Shown piece after piece: positions 12,485-25,249 of a DNA stretch of 64,000 nucleotides. A program made the position numbers and the translations under genes. The stretch spans positions 682,001 to 746,000 of the forward strand of contig NZ_WTYQ01000001.1 of assembly GCF_009828105.1 (NCBI RefSeq), read 5' to 3'. Every line of letters starts with the position of its first letter. The stretch's first letter is position 1. A model generated the notes under the pieces. That model saw only the letters and a list, made by a program, of their open reading frames with translations, did not search any database and was not told the DNA's origin. Origin of the DNA: Altericroceibacterium indicum (lineage in GTDB: Bacteria > Pseudomonadota > Alphaproteobacteria > Sphingomonadales > Sphingomonadaceae).

Positions 12485-13513
12485 ATGCGTGTAGACTTGT
12501 TTGATTTCGACCTTCCTGCAGAAAATATCGCTTTGCGGCCTGCGCGGCCACGCGATTCTGCTCGTTTGCTTCATGTCGATGGAAGCAAGCCGTTTGGTCA
12601 TCGTCATGTTAGAGATTTGCCGCAGCTTCTGCGGGCGGGCGACGTGCTGGTTTTCAACGATACGCGTGTTATTCCAGCGCAGCTTGATGGTATGCGGGGA
12701 GAAGCGCGGATCGGCGCGACATTGCATAAGCGCATTGACCTGCGGCGTTGGCAGGCCTTTGTCAAAAACGCCAAACGGCTGCGGCCGGGCGATGTGATCC
12801 AGTTTGGTGCGAACTTTACCGCGATTGCGGAAGAACGCCATGACAATGGTAGCTGGACACTCTTCTTTGAAGGAGATGAACCGGTTGAAGTGCTGCTGGA
12901 GCGGGCAGGGCGGATGCCATTGCCCCCCTATATCGCTGGCAAGCGCGCAACTGATGAAGCCGATAAGCACGACTATCAGACTATTTTCGCTCAGGAAGAT
13001 GGCGCAGTTGCAGCACCAACCGCAGCCCTTCATTTTACGCCTGAATTGCTCGACGCGCTTGATGCAGCCGGTGTGTCCCGTGAAACGCTGACCCTTCATG
13101 TTGGCGCAGGCACATTTCTGCCAATGAAAGTGGACGATACCACTGACCACACCATGCATGCAGAATGGGGCCAGATTGACGAAGATACGGCGGTACGTCT
13201 CAATGCGGTCAGGCAAAATGGTGGACGATTGATTGCCGTTGGTACCACGGTCCTGCGTCTTCTCGAAAGTGCGGTGGATGAAAATGGCATCATCCAGCCT
13301 TTCGCTGGTGATACCTCGATCTTCATTACACCGGGTTACACATTCCGCGCGATTGACGGTTTGATGACCAATTTCCACCTTCCACGTTCAACACTTTTCA
13401 TGTTGGTCAGTGCGTTGATGGGGCTGGAGAAAATGCAGTCGGTTTATTCCGAAGCTATTGCGAATAAGTATCGCTTTTATAGCTATGGAGATTCTTCTCT
13501 TTTATTGCCGTGA
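12485..13513 (+). CDS. queA: S-adenosylmethionine:tRNA ribosyltransferase-isomerase
   Basis: Moves the ribosyl part of SAM to preQ1 in tRNA to make epoxyqueuosine. The 342 residues start [20 protein letters not shown] and carry the family blocks [58 protein letters not shown] and the C-terminal [15 protein letters not shown]. It pairs functionally with tgt, found about 4 kb downstream on the same strand but separated by two unrelated genes. Confidence 0.97.
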   Translation: MRVDLFDFDLPAENIALRPARPRDSARLLHVDGSKPFGHRHVRDLPQLLRAGDVLVFNDTRVIPAQLDGMRGEARIGATLHKRIDLRRWQAFVKNAKRLRPGDVIQFGANFTAIAEERHDNGSWTLFFEGDEPVEVLLERAGRMPLPPYIAGKRATDEADKHDYQTIFAQEDGAVAAPTAALHFTPELLDALDAAGVSRETLTLHVGAGTFLPMKVDDTTDHTMHAEWGQIDEDTAVRLNAVRQNGGRLIAVGTTVLRLLESAVDENGIIQPFAGDTSIFITPGYTFRAIDGLMTNFHLPRSTLFMLVSALMGLEKMQSVYSEAIANKYRFYSYGDSSLLLP

Positions 13514-13622
13514 TGTTCCAAAATGGCAGCATAAGTCACTGTTAAAAAAGCGGTGCTAAGAAAAATACTTTGTTTACCAAACTTCGGTTAAGCTTGCTGA
13601 GGTTCGCAAACAGAGAAAATTC

Positions 13623-16406
13623 ATGTCCCAGTTTTTAGAGCATAGCCATGATATACGGCTAGTCGCCTTCGCTGTGTTTATTGGTGTTGTTACCGGTTGT
13701 GGCACAACACTGATGTTGCGGTTCCTGTCAGGTGAAGGAAAAGCGCGGCGTAAGAACCGTTTGGTCATCTGCGCTATGCTCACCGGGTTCGGTATTTGGG
13801 CAACCCATTTCATAGCAATGCTAGGCTATGACCCGAGCGAAGCCACAAGCTACGCTCTCGTTCCGACTATTGCATCGCTTCTGCTGGTTCAGTGCGCCAT
13901 CTGGACTGCATTCAAAGTAGTGTTTGATGCCACAAAGCGGTTCTGGCGTTATATTGGGGGGGCAGTAGCAGGAGTCGGTATCGCAGTTCTGCATTATGTG
14001 GGCATGTATGGCGCGAGCTATTTCCATGCCGCTGCATTTAACCCAGCACTCGTTGCTCTGTCAGTCAGTATGGGGGTTATTCTCTCTGCCTTCGCGATCC
14101 CGATGATGGCGACGAAGAAACTGGGTTTACGCTCCGTGGTGGGAGGCGTGAGCTTCATTATAGCAGTTCTGGTTGTTCATTTTGTTGGCATGGCGGCCAT
14201 GAGCGTGAACCATGCTGAGATCGTACCTGTAACAGGGTTTGTCATCAGCAGTACGGAATTGGCTGGTATTGTAGGTGTGCTTGCTCTCATCGTGCTCTGC
14301 GCGGCCATTGTTGCCACCTTCATTGAACTTCAAAGCGAAATCCGCGCCTCGCGTGAGCGGAGCGAATTTGGCTTTTTGATCCAGAGCTTGCGGGATTCTG
14401 CCATTTATCTTCTGGATACTAAGGGCAATATCCTCACGTGGAATGAAGGTGCGAGCCGCCTTAAAGGGTTTAGTGCAAGTGAAGCGATAGGCTTGCATTT
14501 TTCGGCTTTTTTCTCGGAAGAAGACAGGAAGCGGCAGTGGCCACAGATCGCTTTGGATCGTGCAGTGAAAGAGGGCGCATTTCGGGCCGAAAGCAAGCGA
14601 TATCGCAAGGATGGTAGCTGGTTTTGGGCAGATGTGAGCGTTGAGCCGGTTTACGATGTGAACGGCACTCTGAAAGGCTTTGCTAAAGTCACCCGGGATG
14701 TGACGCAGCGCAAAGCATTTGAAGGTCAGGTTTCAGTATTATCAGCCAATCTCGACGCGGCGCTTGAAAATATGCGGCAGGGGCTTTGTCTCTTCGACGC
14801 AAAGGGAAAGCTCGTTCTGAGTAACCGCAGGACTGCGGATATTTTGGACCTGGATGTCTCAGATCTGGTGCCAGGCTTGTCATTTCTCGAACTTTTAGAC
14901 CTCGTCGTCGCTGGGTACACTGAGGAGGAAGGCCGCCACCGGAGAGCCAGAGCCTTGGAAGCACATGACCGTTTCATGGCGACGCAGGAGGGTGGTTCCT
15001 ACACGGTAGAGCGAAAAGGTGGCTCGGTACTTGCCGTTTCTGAACGTCCACGGATTGACGGCGGTTGGGTAAGCACTTTTGAGGATATCAGTGAGAGCCG
15101 CCGTTCAGCGAAGCGAATACGGCATTTGGCTAACCATGATCCGCTGACTGGCCTGCCAAACCGGATCTATTTCCGGCAATTGCTCGATCAGAATGTCGAA
15201 GATATCCAAGCGCGTGGCGGCAAGGTTGCCTTGGCGATGATCGACTTGAACCGTTTCAAAGATGTGAATGACAAATATGGCCACGCGATCGGGGATGATC
15301 TGCTGCAAGTGGTTGCCCAGCGTCTCACAGGGGCAATGGGTGAAGATGCAGTTGCCACACGTCTGGGCGGCGATGAATTTGCTGTTTTTCAAAGAGTGTC
15401 CAGCCAGCAGGACGTGGATGTCTTTGCTGAAACGCTCGAAACTGCGTTGCTGAATATTGCTGTGCCCGATTATGTTGCCACATTTGTTTCAGGCTGTGTT
15501 GGCATTGCGACATTCCCCAAGGACGCGGAAAATGTCGAAAACTTGATGTCCAATGCCGACATCGCCCTTCAGCGTGCGAAGAGCAAACCGGCAAAACATT
15601 GCTGCCAGTACGAGCCTGATATGGATGAGGGGGTGCGCAAGAGTCGCGGCCTTCAGGCGGATATTCTGGAAGCTGTGAAAGAGGAACAGTTCCAGCTTGT
15701 CTACCAGGTGCAATGTGCTGTGGCAGATGGAAAGCCTGTAGGTTATGAAGCGCTGCTACGCTGGATGCACCCCGTTCACGGCCTTGTAACGCCGGATCGC
15801 TTTATCGATGCGGCAGAACAAAACGGCCTGATTATTCCACTGGGCGAGTGGGTCATGCGCCGTGCATGTAAAGATGCTGCAAGCTGGCCAAAACCTTATA
15901 AAGTCGCAGTAAATATCTCACCCGTCCAACTGGTGCAGATGGATTTGCCGAAGATCATTACGGAAGCTCTGCTGGAAGCAGGCTTGCCGGCATCGCGTCT
16001 TGAGATTGAAATTACAGAGACGGCTATCATCAGTGACAAGATGCGTGCGCTGACCAACCTGCGTCGGATCAAGTCCCTTGGTGTTTCTGTTTCAATGGAT
16101 GATTTTGGCACCGGCTATTCGTCGCTAGATACTCTCAATTCATTCGAATTCGACAAGATTAAGATCGACCGTTCGTTCCTGATGGATTCTGCCACCAATC
16201 CTAATTCGCAGGTTATTATCCGTGCAGTAGTTGCTCTGGGCCAGAGCCTTGGATTGCCGGTTCTGGCCGAAGGTGTGGAAACTGAAGAGCAGTTACAACT
16301 GTTGCGTTCGATGAATTGTGATGAAGCACAAGGATATTATTTCGGTAAGCCGGGACCGTATCTGGTTGACGATGGCGGGGACAACGCTTTGGAATTCGTG
16401 TCCTGA
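13623..16406 (+). CDS. MHYT-PAS-PAS-GGDEF-EAL c-di-GMP signalling protein
   Basis: A 927-residue membrane protein. The first ~215 residues form an MHYT sensor with seven hydrophobic segments and His-rich turns such as THFIAMLGYD, LHYVGMYGAS and VHFVGMAAM; MHYT domains are proposed to bind a metal and sense O2, NO or CO. A PAS domain follows (about 255-360), then a second PAS-like one (about 370-475). A GGDEF domain with intact GGDEF follows, but without a clear RxxD inhibitory site. The EAL domain carries YEALLRW, VAVNISPVQL, ETAIISD, MDDFGTGYSSL, KIDRSFL, AEGVETEEQ and EAQGYYFGKP, so the phosphodiesterase residues look complete. Net activity cannot be told from sequence. Its stop is four bases from the convergent exporter gene. 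Confidence 0.95.
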   Translation: MSQFLEHSHDIRLVAFAVFIGVVTGCGTTLMLRFLSGEGKARRKNRLVICAMLTGFGIWATHFIAMLGYDPSEATSYALVPTIASLLLVQCAIWTAFKVVFDATKRFWRYIGGAVAGVGIAVLHYVGMYGASYFHAAAFNPALVALSVSMGVILSAFAIPMMATKKLGLRSVVGGVSFIIAVLVVHFVGMAAMSVNHAEIVPVTGFVISSTELAGIVGVLALIVLCAAIVATFIELQSEIRASRERSEFGFLIQSLRDSAIYLLDTKGNILTWNEGASRLKGFSASEAIGLHFSAFFSEEDRKRQWPQIALDRAVKEGAFRAESKRYRKDGSWFWADVSVEPVYDVNGTLKGFAKVTRDVTQRKAFEGQVSVLSANLDAALENMRQGLCLFDAKGKLVLSNRRTADILDLDVSDLVPGLSFLELLDLVVAGYTEEEGRHRRARALEAHDRFMATQEGGSYTVERKGGSVLAVSERPRIDGGWVSTFEDISESRRSAKRIRHLANHDPLTGLPNRIYFRQLLDQNVEDIQARGGKVALAMIDLNRFKDVNDKYGHAIGDDLLQVVAQRLTGAMGEDAVATRLGGDEFAVFQRVSSQQDVDVFAETLETALLNIAVPDYVATFVSGCVGIATFPKDAENVENLMSNADIALQRAKSKPAKHCCQYEPDMDEGVRKSRGLQADILEAVKEEQFQLVYQVQCAVADGKPVGYEALLRWMHPVHGLVTPDRFIDAAEQNGLIIPLGEWVMRRACKDAASWPKPYKVAVNISPVQLVQMDLPKIITEALLEAGLPASRLEIEITETAIISDKMRALTNLRRIKSLGVSVSMDDFGTGYSSLDTLNSFEFDKIKIDRSFLMDSATNPNSQVIIRAVVALGQSLGLPVLAEGVETEEQLQLLRSMNCDEAQGYYFGKPGPYLVDDGGDNALEFVS

Positions 16407-16410
16407 TCAA

Positions 16411-18354
<1,944 letters not shown>

Positions 18355-18369
18355 CGCCAGAAACCGCTG

Positions 18370-18561
18370 TCAGGCAGCCCTTTCTATAAGGGACTGCGTG
18401 TCAGCTAAAGTTTCCAGTCTCGTCTCAGCATAGGCCACGAAGCGCCCCGTAAGCGGATCAAGAAATCCCGCGCCAATCGTGCTGGCGAAATGCTGTGCAA
18501 GCCGTAGATCTGGGTACCATTTGCCAACACGGTGAGGGGTTACAAAACGAAACTTTGTCAT
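18370..18561 (-). CDS. small hypothetical protein, 63 residues
   Basis: A short frame beginning MTKFRFVTPHRVGKWYPDLR and ending in QSLIERAA, rich in aromatic and basic residues at the start with no membrane segment. It looks like a conserved small cytosolic protein, but no family was recognised and no good Shine-Dalgarno sequence lies before its ATG. It occupies the strand opposite tgt, 15 bases from the tgt stop, and precedes the rpsD terminator. Confidence 0.5.
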   Translation of the reverse strand: MTKFRFVTPHRVGKWYPDLRLAQHFASTIGAGFLDPLTGRFVAYAETRLETLADTQSLIERAA

Positions 18562-18651
18562 AGCTTAGGAGGAATTCGCCAAGCCCTTCTGCGTTCCTGA
18601 TTATGCGATTAATCGAGTCGAAAACTATGTCAGCTTCGGGCCAGGCAACAA

Positions 18652-18681
18652 AAAAGGGCGGCCTTTGAGGGCCGCCCTTTT
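18652..18681. terminator. rpsD terminator
   Basis: A 12-bp perfect stem, AAAAGGGCGGCC (18652-18663) with its complement at 18670-18681, six-base loop and flanking A/T runs, lies just past the rpsD stop. The symmetric A/T runs suggest action in both directions. Confidence 0.9.
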
Positions 18682-18701
18682 GTTTACCTTGGAAGAACCT
18701 A

Positions 18702-19316
18702 TTAGCGCGAATAGAATTCGACGACCAGGTTGGGTTCCATCGTTACCGGATAAGGCACTTCGTCAAGCGTCGGTACGCGGGTCAGTGTGACCTTGTCGGT
18801 GCCGTCGGGAGCGACGTAGTCAGGAATTTCACGTTCTGGCAGGCTCTGCGCTTCGATAACCAGAGCCATTTCCTTGGCCTTGTCACCCAGGCTAATAATG
18901 TCGCCAACCTTGCAACGACGCGAAGCAACGTTGCACTTCACACCGTTTACGCGAATGTGGCCGTGGCTCACGATCTGACGTGCCGAGAAGATGGTCGGTG
19001 CGAACTTGGCGCGATAGACAATCATGTCCAGACGCTGTTCAAGCAGGCCGATCAGGTTCTGGCTGGTATCGCCCTTCATCTTGGCGGCTTCGCCATAGGT
19101 GCGGCGGAACTGCTTTTCCGTTACATCGCCATAATAGCCCTTCAGCTTCTGCTTCGCACGCAGCTGAAGACCATAATCGCTCATCTTGCCTTTACGGCGC
19201 TGACCATGCTGGCCGGGGCCATAGGAACGACGGTTGATCGGGCTATTTGGGCGACCCCAAATGTTTTCGCCCATACGACGGTCAAGTTTATACTTAGCGC
19301 TTTTACGCTTCGACAT
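18702..19316 (-). CDS. rpsD: 30S ribosomal protein S4
   Basis: Primary rRNA-binding protein of the small subunit, 204 residues. It begins [21 protein letters not shown], carries the S4 RNA-binding domain with [32 protein letters not shown] in the middle, and ends [15 protein letters not shown] lies about eight bases before the ATG. It stands alone, outside any ribosomal protein cluster, as commonly seen in this bacterial group. About 200 bases of upstream DNA contain a plausible promoter around 19490-19510. Confidence 0.97.
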   Translation of the reverse strand: MSKRKSAKYKLDRRMGENIWGRPNSPINRRSYGPGQHGQRRKGKMSDYGLQLRAKQKLKGYYGDVTEKQFRRTYGEAAKMKGDTSQNLIGLLEQRLDMIVYRAKFAPTIFSARQIVSHGHIRVNGVKCNVASRRCKVGDIISLGDKAKEMALVIEAQSLPEREIPDYVAPDGTDKVTLTRVPTLDEVPYPVTMEPNLVVEFYSR

Positions 19317-19517
19317 AAGTCATCTCCAATTTGCTATCACCACCCCATTGGCAGTGCTTCAACCCGGTATCGCACCAGCAAACCTTGCGTCTGCTGCGGC
19401 CGCCGCTTCACCGGGGTACGGGGCCAATCGGACGTTTGATCATGCCGTTAGAGCGTGAGAAACGTCCAAGTGAAGGCGCGCGGTTAGCAGGTTTTCCGCG
19501 CAGGTCAAGTTTTTGAG

Positions 19518-20246
19518 CTATTCTTTTGGCTGGGAGCCACGATTGCGTGACAGAGTTGTCAATACGCCGCGTAAGGTCCGCACTTCAAAATGATTCCAGC
19601 CCGGCTTGGTCAGGATACCGCGCAAATTACGTGTGGTGGCGTCCCGGCGACCTTCGGGTAAAAAGTAACCCTTGGGTTCGAGCAAGGTTTCAAAGTGATT
19701 GACCAGTCCCTCCAGCTCATCTTGTGGAGCAGGGGGGAGGGTATCTTCCTGCGTCGGCTGCACGAGATGCTGATGCTTGGACCATTCATAGGCGCACAGG
19801 ATCACCGCTTGGGCAAGGTTGAGAGAAGAAAATTCTGGATTGATCGGTACGGTCAGGATCTTGCGGGCCAGTGCAACGTCGTCCGTTTCCAACCCAGAAC
19901 GTTCCGGTCCGAACAGGATGGCGCTGCCGCCTTCCTGGGCCATGATTTCCCGCGATGCTTCTTCAGGCGTGACGACAGGTTTGGTGACGCCACGCTTTCT
20001 GACCGTTGTGGCATAGACATGCGCGCAATCAGCTACCGCTTCGGCAACCGTCTCATAGACTTGAGCTTTGGCTAGAACCTCATCAGCTCCAGCCGCTGCC
20101 GGGCCAGCAGAAGGGTTTGGCCAGCCATCGCGTGGGGACACAAGGCGCATCTCGGACAGGCCAAAATTGAGCATCGCCCGTGCAGCCTTGCCGATGTTCT
20201 CACCCAATTGCGGGCGTACGAGAACGAAAACCGGCTTTTTAATCAT
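19518..20246 (-). CDS. TrmJ-like tRNA/rRNA 2'-O-methyltransferase
   Basis: A 242-residue SPOUT-class methyltransferase. It has the N-terminal motif [23 protein letters not shown] and the knot motifs [13 protein letters not shown] and [20 protein letters not shown], in pieces of standard order for the TrmJ/TrmH family, and a C-terminal helical tail. TrmJ methylates position 32 of several tRNAs; the exact target here is inferred. The ATG at 20246 overlaps the nrdR stop by eight bases, so it is likely translated from the glyA-nrdR message. The open frame extends upstream inside nrdR but without homology. Confidence 0.88.
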   Translation of the reverse strand: MIKKPVFVLVRPQLGENIGKAARAMLNFGLSEMRLVSPRDGWPNPSAGPAAAGADEVLAKAQVYETVAEAVADCAHVYATTVRKRGVTKPVVTPEEASREIMAQEGGSAILFGPERSGLETDDVALARKILTVPINPEFSSLNLAQAVILCAYEWSKHQHLVQPTQEDTLPPAPQDELEGLVNHFETLLEPKGYFLPEGRRDATTRNLRGILTKPGWNHFEVRTLRGVLTTLSRNRGSQPKE

Positions 20247-20700
20247 GTGCTGCGTCTCGCACGGTGCTGGCGAATTCTTCGAAATCGCGCGCTTCGCTGA
20301 AATCGCGATAGACACTGGCGAAACGGATATAGGCCACACTGTCGAGCTGGCGCAGGCCTTCCATCACCATTTCGCCGACTTTGCCTGACGGGATTTCGCT
20401 TTCCCCAAGGGTTTCGATCTGGCGTTGAATACCGGAAATAAGCTGGTCGAGCCGTTCCTGACCAATCCCGCGCTTGCGGCAGGCGAGGGAAACAGATTGT
20501 TCGATCTTCGCCCGGTTGAAGATTTCCCGCTTTCCATCATTCTTCACCACGGTCACTTCGCGCAATTGCACGCGTTCGAATGTGGTAAAGCGAGCGCCGC
20601 AGCCGGAACATTGCCGGCGGCGACGGATCGCGGAATTATCTTCTGTCGGGCGCGAATCTTTTACCTGACTGTCATCATGCGCGCAGAATGGGCACCGCAT
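20239..20700 (-). CDS. nrdR: transcriptional repressor NrdR
   Basis: Zinc- and nucleotide-binding repressor of ribonucleotide reductase genes, 153 residues. The N-terminal zinc ribbon has two CxxC pairs ([10 protein letters not shown] and [13 protein letters not shown]) and is followed by the ATP-cone domain [20 protein letters not shown]. The start three bases after the glyA stop and the overlap with the following methyltransferase gene show a tight rpiB-glyA-nrdR-methyltransferase operon. Confidence 0.96.
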   Translation of the reverse strand: MRCPFCAHDDSQVKDSRPTEDNSAIRRRRQCSGCGARFTTFERVQLREVTVVKNDGKREIFNRAKIEQSVSLACRKRGIGQERLDQLISGIQRQIETLGESEIPSGKVGEMVMEGLRQLDSVAYIRFASVYRDFSEARDFEEFASTVRDAAHD

Positions 20701-20703
20701 AGA

Positions 20704-22041
20704 TTAACGGCCCGGATAAACCGGAAAGGCTTCGCACAATTCGCCAACGCGGCGACGGACGCTTTCTTCAACCTGCGCATCACCTTCATCACCATTGCGA
20801 GCAAGACCATCAACTACTTCGGCGATGAGCTGGCCAACGATGCGGAATTCTTCCACACCAAAACCACGCGTGGTCGCCGCCGGCGTCCCAAGACGAATCC
20901 CAGAGGTCAATGTTGGTGGCAAGAGGTCAAACGGCACAGAGTTCTTGTTGCAAGTGAGGTAAGCCCGGTCGAGGCCGTGCTCTGCCGCTTTCCCGTTCAC
21001 GCCGCGCGATGACAGATCTGCCAGCATCAAATGGTTATCAGTTCCGCCGGAAACGACACCGACACCATGGTCCTGAAGGCTGGCAGCCAATGCCTTGGCG
21101 TTTTCAGCTACGCTCTTGGCATATATCTGGAAATCTGGACGCAGAGCTTCGCCAAAAGCGATCGCCTTTGCCGCGATAACATGCATCAGTGGGCCACCCT
21201 GAAGGCCGGGGAACACCGCAGTGTTGAACTTCTTGGCGAGCTTGGGGTCATTGGTGAGAATGACGCCTGAACGCGGACCGCGCAGGCTCTTATGCGTAGT
21301 GGTGGTTGCAACATGCGCATGGGGGAAGGGGGAGGGGTGCTGACCACCTGCCACCAGACCTGCGAAATGCGACATATCGACCAACAGATAGGCGCCAACT
21401 TCATCAGCGATTTCACGGAATTTCTTGAAATCCCACAGGCGCGGATAGGCGGTGGCACCGGCGATGATGACCTTGGGCTTGTGCTCTTTTGCCAAACGCT
21501 CAACCTGTTCCATGTCGAGCAGTTGATCGTCCTTACGCACACCATAACTGATGGCGTTGAACCATTTGCCCGACATATTGACAGGGGAGCCGTGTGTGAG
21601 ATGGCCACCAGCGGCCAGATCAAGGCCCAGAAACGTGTCGCCCGGACGCATCAGCGCGAAGAACACAGCCTGGTTCATCTGGCTGCCCGAATTGGGCTGC
21701 ACATTGGCAAATTCGCAGCCAAACAATTGCTTAGCGCGCTCAATTGCCAATGTTTCGACCACGTCAGCAAATTCGCAGCCGCCGTAATAGCGCTTGCCGG
21801 GATAGCCTTCTGCATATTTGTTGGCGAAAACCGACCCTGTGGCTTCCAGCACGGCTTTGCTGACGATATTTTCGCTGGCGATCAATTCGATGCGGTTGCG
21901 CTGGCGAGCGAGTTCATTGCTGATCGCTTCAGCAATTTCCGGATCAGCCTGCGCGACATCGTCGTTCCAGAACCGGGTCAGGTCAGGGCCGCTATTCGGT
22001 GTGGAGGCGAAAGTGTTATCCTGTGCGGTGATCGTGCTCAT
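20704..22041 (-). CDS. glyA: serine hydroxymethyltransferase
   Basis: PLP enzyme converting serine and tetrahydrofolate to glycine and methylene-THF. The 445 residues include [20 protein letters not shown] near residue 35, the HLTHG segment, [12 protein letters not shown], and the PLP lysine block [14 protein letters not shown]. The ATG at 22041 shares one base with the rpiB stop (TAATG), and it gives the family N-terminus after a somewhat long 30-residue Ser/Thr-rich lead. Co-transcription with rpiB and nrdR links one-carbon and nucleotide metabolism. Confidence 0.97.
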   Translation of the reverse strand: MSTITAQDNTFASTPNSGPDLTRFWNDDVAQADPEIAEAISNELARQRNRIELIASENIVSKAVLEATGSVFANKYAEGYPGKRYYGGCEFADVVETLAIERAKQLFGCEFANVQPNSGSQMNQAVFFALMRPGDTFLGLDLAAGGHLTHGSPVNMSGKWFNAISYGVRKDDQLLDMEQVERLAKEHKPKVIIAGATAYPRLWDFKKFREIADEVGAYLLVDMSHFAGLVAGGQHPSPFPHAHVATTTTHKSLRGPRSGVILTNDPKLAKKFNTAVFPGLQGGPLMHVIAAKAIAFGEALRPDFQIYAKSVAENAKALAASLQDHGVGVVSGGTDNHLMLADLSSRGVNGKAAEHGLDRAYLTCNKNSVPFDLLPPTLTSGIRLGTPAATTRGFGVEEFRIVGQLIAEVVDGLARNGDEGDAQVEESVRRRVGELCEAFPVYPGR

Positions 22042-22487
22042 TATCCGGCATCCTGAGGAAATTGAGAAAGCTTTTCGACACGCGGGCCATGTCGTCCGCC
22101 TGCGAATTCGGTGGTAAGAAAGGCGGTGACGCAAGCCTTGGCCATATCGATACCGGTCAACCTTGCGCCCATAGCGATCGCGTTGGCATTGTTGTGTTCG
22201 CGGCATAGGGCGGCCGACAGCGGTTCAGACACCAAGGCGCAGCGAAGGGCTGGATTGCGATTGACTGCAATCGAAATGCCGATACCTGAGCCGCAAAGGG
22301 CAATGCCACGTTCTGCGACACCTTCGGCGATCACTTCGGCCAGCTTGTAACCATAGTCAGGATAGTCGACCCGGTCTGCTGTTTCAGGCCCTAAATCAGC
22401 CACTTCATGGCCTTCGGACATAAGCCATTCGGCCAATTCGGTTTTGAGATCAAAAGCGGCGTGGTCAGAAGCGATTGCAATGCGCAT
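22041..22487 (-). CDS. rpiB: ribose-5-phosphate isomerase B
   Basis: Interconverts ribose-5-phosphate and ribulose-5-phosphate in the pentose phosphate pathway, 148 residues. It shows the RpiB/LacAB fold signature [28 protein letters not shown] with the active-site Cys, and [14 protein letters not shown]. It is the first gene of the operon running into glyA by a one-base overlap. Confidence 0.95.
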   Translation of the reverse strand: MRIAIASDHAAFDLKTELAEWLMSEGHEVADLGPETADRVDYPDYGYKLAEVIAEGVAERGIALCGSGIGISIAVNRNPALRCALVSEPLSAALCREHNNANAIAMGARLTGIDMAKACVTAFLTTEFAGGRHGPRVEKLSQFPQDAG

Positions 22488-22517
22488 AATGATATGACGT
22501 CTCGATTACGAGTGTGG

Positions 22518-22542
22518 ATTGAGGTTCCCATAGAACCTCAAT
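22518..22542. promoter_or_regulatory. inverted repeat in the rpiB-glyA leader region
   Basis: ATTGAGGTTC (22518-22527) and its exact complement (22533-22542), with a five-base loop, lie about 30 bases upstream of rpiB. No T-run follows. It could be an operator or a stem in the 5' leader. Confidence 0.45.
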
Positions 22543-22663
22543 AGCCCACTGGCCACCCAAAAGGGCGGATATTTCACAAGGCGATGTCAATGCCTTACTC
22601 GTTGGTGAAGCGATTGATTAAACGCTCAACCGCAAGCACTTAAAATGCCTGCAGTCGATCCAA

Positions 22664-23215
22664 TTACATCGAGTCCATAACCGTTTGCATGAAAATACCC
22701 TGCCACTTTTTGCTGCTTTGCATGATATCATACATGTACGGCGCTGTCGCAGCCTTGAATTGCGGGCTGTTCACCAAAGTGGTGTTTCGGGTGAAGAAGG
22801 CCTGACCGCTATCAGTTGAAACGAAAGCAAGGATATCTCGCAGCTCCTTATCGTTGAACTCTGCCGCATAGGCCTGAGCCCAACCTTCCATTAACTCAGG
22901 AATATGGCTGGCAATGATGCCTTTCATTTCCTCAATCATTTTACCTTGCTGCACTTCCAGCTTTGCCTGCAATTCCGGATTGTCGGCAAATGTATCGTCA
23001 TTCATCGCTTCTTGAAGCTGAGCAACCATAGCATCGACAGAAGTGGAGAATATCTCCAGACGTTGGTCCTCAGGGAAGCCGCGAGACACGATCTCTCTGG
23101 CCAGTTTGAGCGACTGGCTGGATGGTGCTTCAACGGTTGGTTCAACAGCCTGGGCTGAGGTGGGAAAAGAAATGGCTGTGGCGGCAAGCGCCACAGTCAG
23201 AAAAATCTTGCTCAT
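22664..23215 (-). CDS. DUF2059 domain secreted protein
   Basis: A 183-residue protein with a signal peptide (MSKIFLTVALAATAISF, then AQA before VEP) and a DUF2059 domain. The domain is seen as EFNDKELRDILAFVSTDSGQ followed by the Phe-Phe and MQ-rich end. DUF2059 proteins are exported and of unknown function. The ATG at 23215 is preferred over the in-frame TTG one codon earlier. It begins 11 bases after the rpoD stop on the same strand, so it may be read from the rpoD transcript. Confidence 0.8.
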   Translation of the reverse strand: MSKIFLTVALAATAISFPTSAQAVEPTVEAPSSQSLKLAREIVSRGFPEDQRLEIFSTSVDAMVAQLQEAMNDDTFADNPELQAKLEVQQGKMIEEMKGIIASHIPELMEGWAQAYAAEFNDKELRDILAFVSTDSGQAFFTRNTTLVNSPQFKAATAPYMYDIMQSSKKWQGIFMQTVMDSM

Positions 23216-23226
23216 CAAAGCGTCTC

Positions 23227-25239
23227 TTACTGATCGAGGAAGGAGCGCATCTTGCGGCTCCGGCTCGGGTGCTTGAGCTTGCGCAACGCCTTGGCTTCGA
23301 TCTGACGAATACGTTCACGCGTCACCGAGAATTGCTGGCCGACTTCTTCCAGCGTGTGATCAGTGTTCATGCCGATGCCGAAGCGCATACGCAGCACGCG
23401 TTCTTCACGCGGAGTAAGGCTGGCCAGAACCCGGGTGACTGTTTCCTTAAGGTTGGCCTGAATAGCCGCATCCACAGGAATGATCGCGTTCTTATCTTCG
23501 ATGAAGTCACCGAGGTGGCTGTCTTCTTCATCGCCGATTGGCGTTTCGAGAGAGATCGGCTCCTTGGCGATCTTCATCACCTTGCGCACTTTTTCAAGCG
23601 GCATGGACAGGCGCTCAGCCATTTCTTCCGGCGTCGGTTCACGGCCCTGTTCGTGGAGGAACTGACGGCTCGTGCGGACCAGCTTGTTGATCGTTTCGAT
23701 CATGTGGACCGGAATACGGATCGTGCGCGCCTGATCCGCGATAGAGCGGGTAATAGCCTGCCTGATCCACCAGGTTGCATAGGTGCTGAATTTGTAACCG
23801 CGGCGATATTCAAACTTATCGACTGCTTTCATTAGTCCGATATTACCTTCCTGAATGAGATCCAGGAATTGCAGACCGCGGTTGGTGTATTTCTTGGCAA
23901 TGGAGATCACGAGACGAAGGTTGGCTTCCACCATTTCCTTCTTCGCAATGCGCGCTTCACGTTCCGCTTTTTGCACCGTATTCACAATGCGACGGAATTC
24001 TTCGAGGCTCATGCCGGTCTGGCTGGCAATGTCCGAAATTTCGAGGCGAATACGTTCAACCGCATCACCTTCATTGGTAGCAAAAGCAGCCCACTTCTTG
24101 TCCTTCTTGGCAACACTGGGCAGCCAGGCATCGTCCAGCTCATTTCCAATGTAGGATTTGAGGAAGTCGGTGCGCTTGACCTTGTGGCGTTCCGCAAGGC
24201 GCAACATCTGGCCGCCAAGAGCCGTCAGCCGGCGATTAAAGGCGTAAAGATTGTCGACCAGATATTCGATCTTGGTCGCATGGAACTGCATGCTTTCAAC
24301 TTCTGCCGTAAGCTGCTCGCTCAATTCTTCATATTTGCGTTCTTTAGCTTTGGGGAATTCTTCCCCGCGAGCATGAACGTCAACCCGTTCGGACTGAAGC
24401 TTTTCGAACATTTTGAACAGTTCGGTGATGCGGGCAAAACGTTCCAGCGCTTCTGGCTTGAGGGCTGCCTCCATCTGAGCGAGGGAAAGGGTGTTATCCT
24501 CTTCCTCCTCGTCATCACGGCGGCGGCTGCCTTCTTCGCCATCTTCCTCTTCGGAATCGCTATCCGAATCGTCATCTTCCTTGAATGATGGGCCAGCGGT
24601 TTCTTCGCTGATTTCGCCATCATCATCGTCAGCATCTTCCGCCATCTTGTCAGCCGGCGGCTCTTTGGAAAGCATCGCATCAAGATCGAGGATCTCGCGC
24701 AATTGCATTTCTTCATTATTGAGTGCCTCGGACCATGTGATGATGGCATGGAAGGTGATCGGGCTTTGGCAGAGCCCCATAATCATCGTGTCGCGGCCAG
24801 CTTCGATGCGCTTGGCGATAGCGATTTCGCCCTCGCGGCTGAGCAATTCTACCGCACCCATTTCCCGCAAATACATGCGGACAGGGTCATCTGTGCGATC
24901 TGTCGAAGCCTTCTTCGGCTTTTCAGCAACGTTCTGCTGCGGGCCAGCGTCTGCGCTGTCTTCTTCTCCATCCGAAGATCCAGAGTCATCTACCCCGGAT
25001 TCTTCTTCCTGAGCATCTTCGTCATTTTCGACGATATTGACGCCCATTTCAGAGATGGCAGACATCACGTCTTCAATCTGCTCGGAGGACATCTGGTCCT
25101 GCGGCAGGGCTTCATTCAGCTCATCATAAGTGATGTAGCCCCGGCGCTTTGCCTTGGCGATCAACTTCTTGATGGATGCTTCATTGAGATCAATCAGCGG
25201 AGCATCTTCATTTTGCTTTGTTTTGGCTTCAGACGCCAT
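23227..25239 (-). CDS. rpoD: RNA polymerase primary sigma factor
   Basis: Housekeeping sigma factor of 670 residues. It contains region 1.1 near residues 15-80, a region 1.2 block at [21 protein letters not shown], and a long acidic non-conserved region with runs of Asp/Glu. Region 2 has [20 protein letters not shown], region 3 follows, and region 4 ends in the helix-turn-helix [21 protein letters not shown]. The start at 25239 lies 10 bases past the dnaG stop; the open frame continues upstream into dnaG without homology. Together with dnaG and yqeY it forms the alphaproteobacterial form of the macromolecular synthesis operon. Confidence 0.98.
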   Translation of the reverse strand: MASEAKTKQNEDAPLIDLNEASIKKLIAKAKRRGYITYDELNEALPQDQMSSEQIEDVMSAISEMGVNIVENDEDAQEEESGVDDSGSSDGEEDSADAGPQQNVAEKPKKASTDRTDDPVRMYLREMGAVELLSREGEIAIAKRIEAGRDTMIMGLCQSPITFHAIITWSEALNNEEMQLREILDLDAMLSKEPPADKMAEDADDDDGEISEETAGPSFKEDDDSDSDSEEEDGEEGSRRRDDEEEEDNTLSLAQMEAALKPEALERFARITELFKMFEKLQSERVDVHARGEEFPKAKERKYEELSEQLTAEVESMQFHATKIEYLVDNLYAFNRRLTALGGQMLRLAERHKVKRTDFLKSYIGNELDDAWLPSVAKKDKKWAAFATNEGDAVERIRLEISDIASQTGMSLEEFRRIVNTVQKAEREARIAKKEMVEANLRLVISIAKKYTNRGLQFLDLIQEGNIGLMKAVDKFEYRRGYKFSTYATWWIRQAITRSIADQARTIRIPVHMIETINKLVRTSRQFLHEQGREPTPEEMAERLSMPLEKVRKVMKIAKEPISLETPIGDEEDSHLGDFIEDKNAIIPVDAAIQANLKETVTRVLASLTPREERVLRMRFGIGMNTDHTLEEVGQQFSVTRERIRQIEAKALRKLKHPSRSRKMRSFLDQ

Positions 25240-25249
25240 AAGTCTCGCT

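Noticed and set aside
19317-19517. Plus-strand frames in the gap upstream of rpsD
   Set aside because: They overlap the rpsD leader, lack ribosome sites and have no protein-like composition; the gap is better read as the rpsD promoter and leader.
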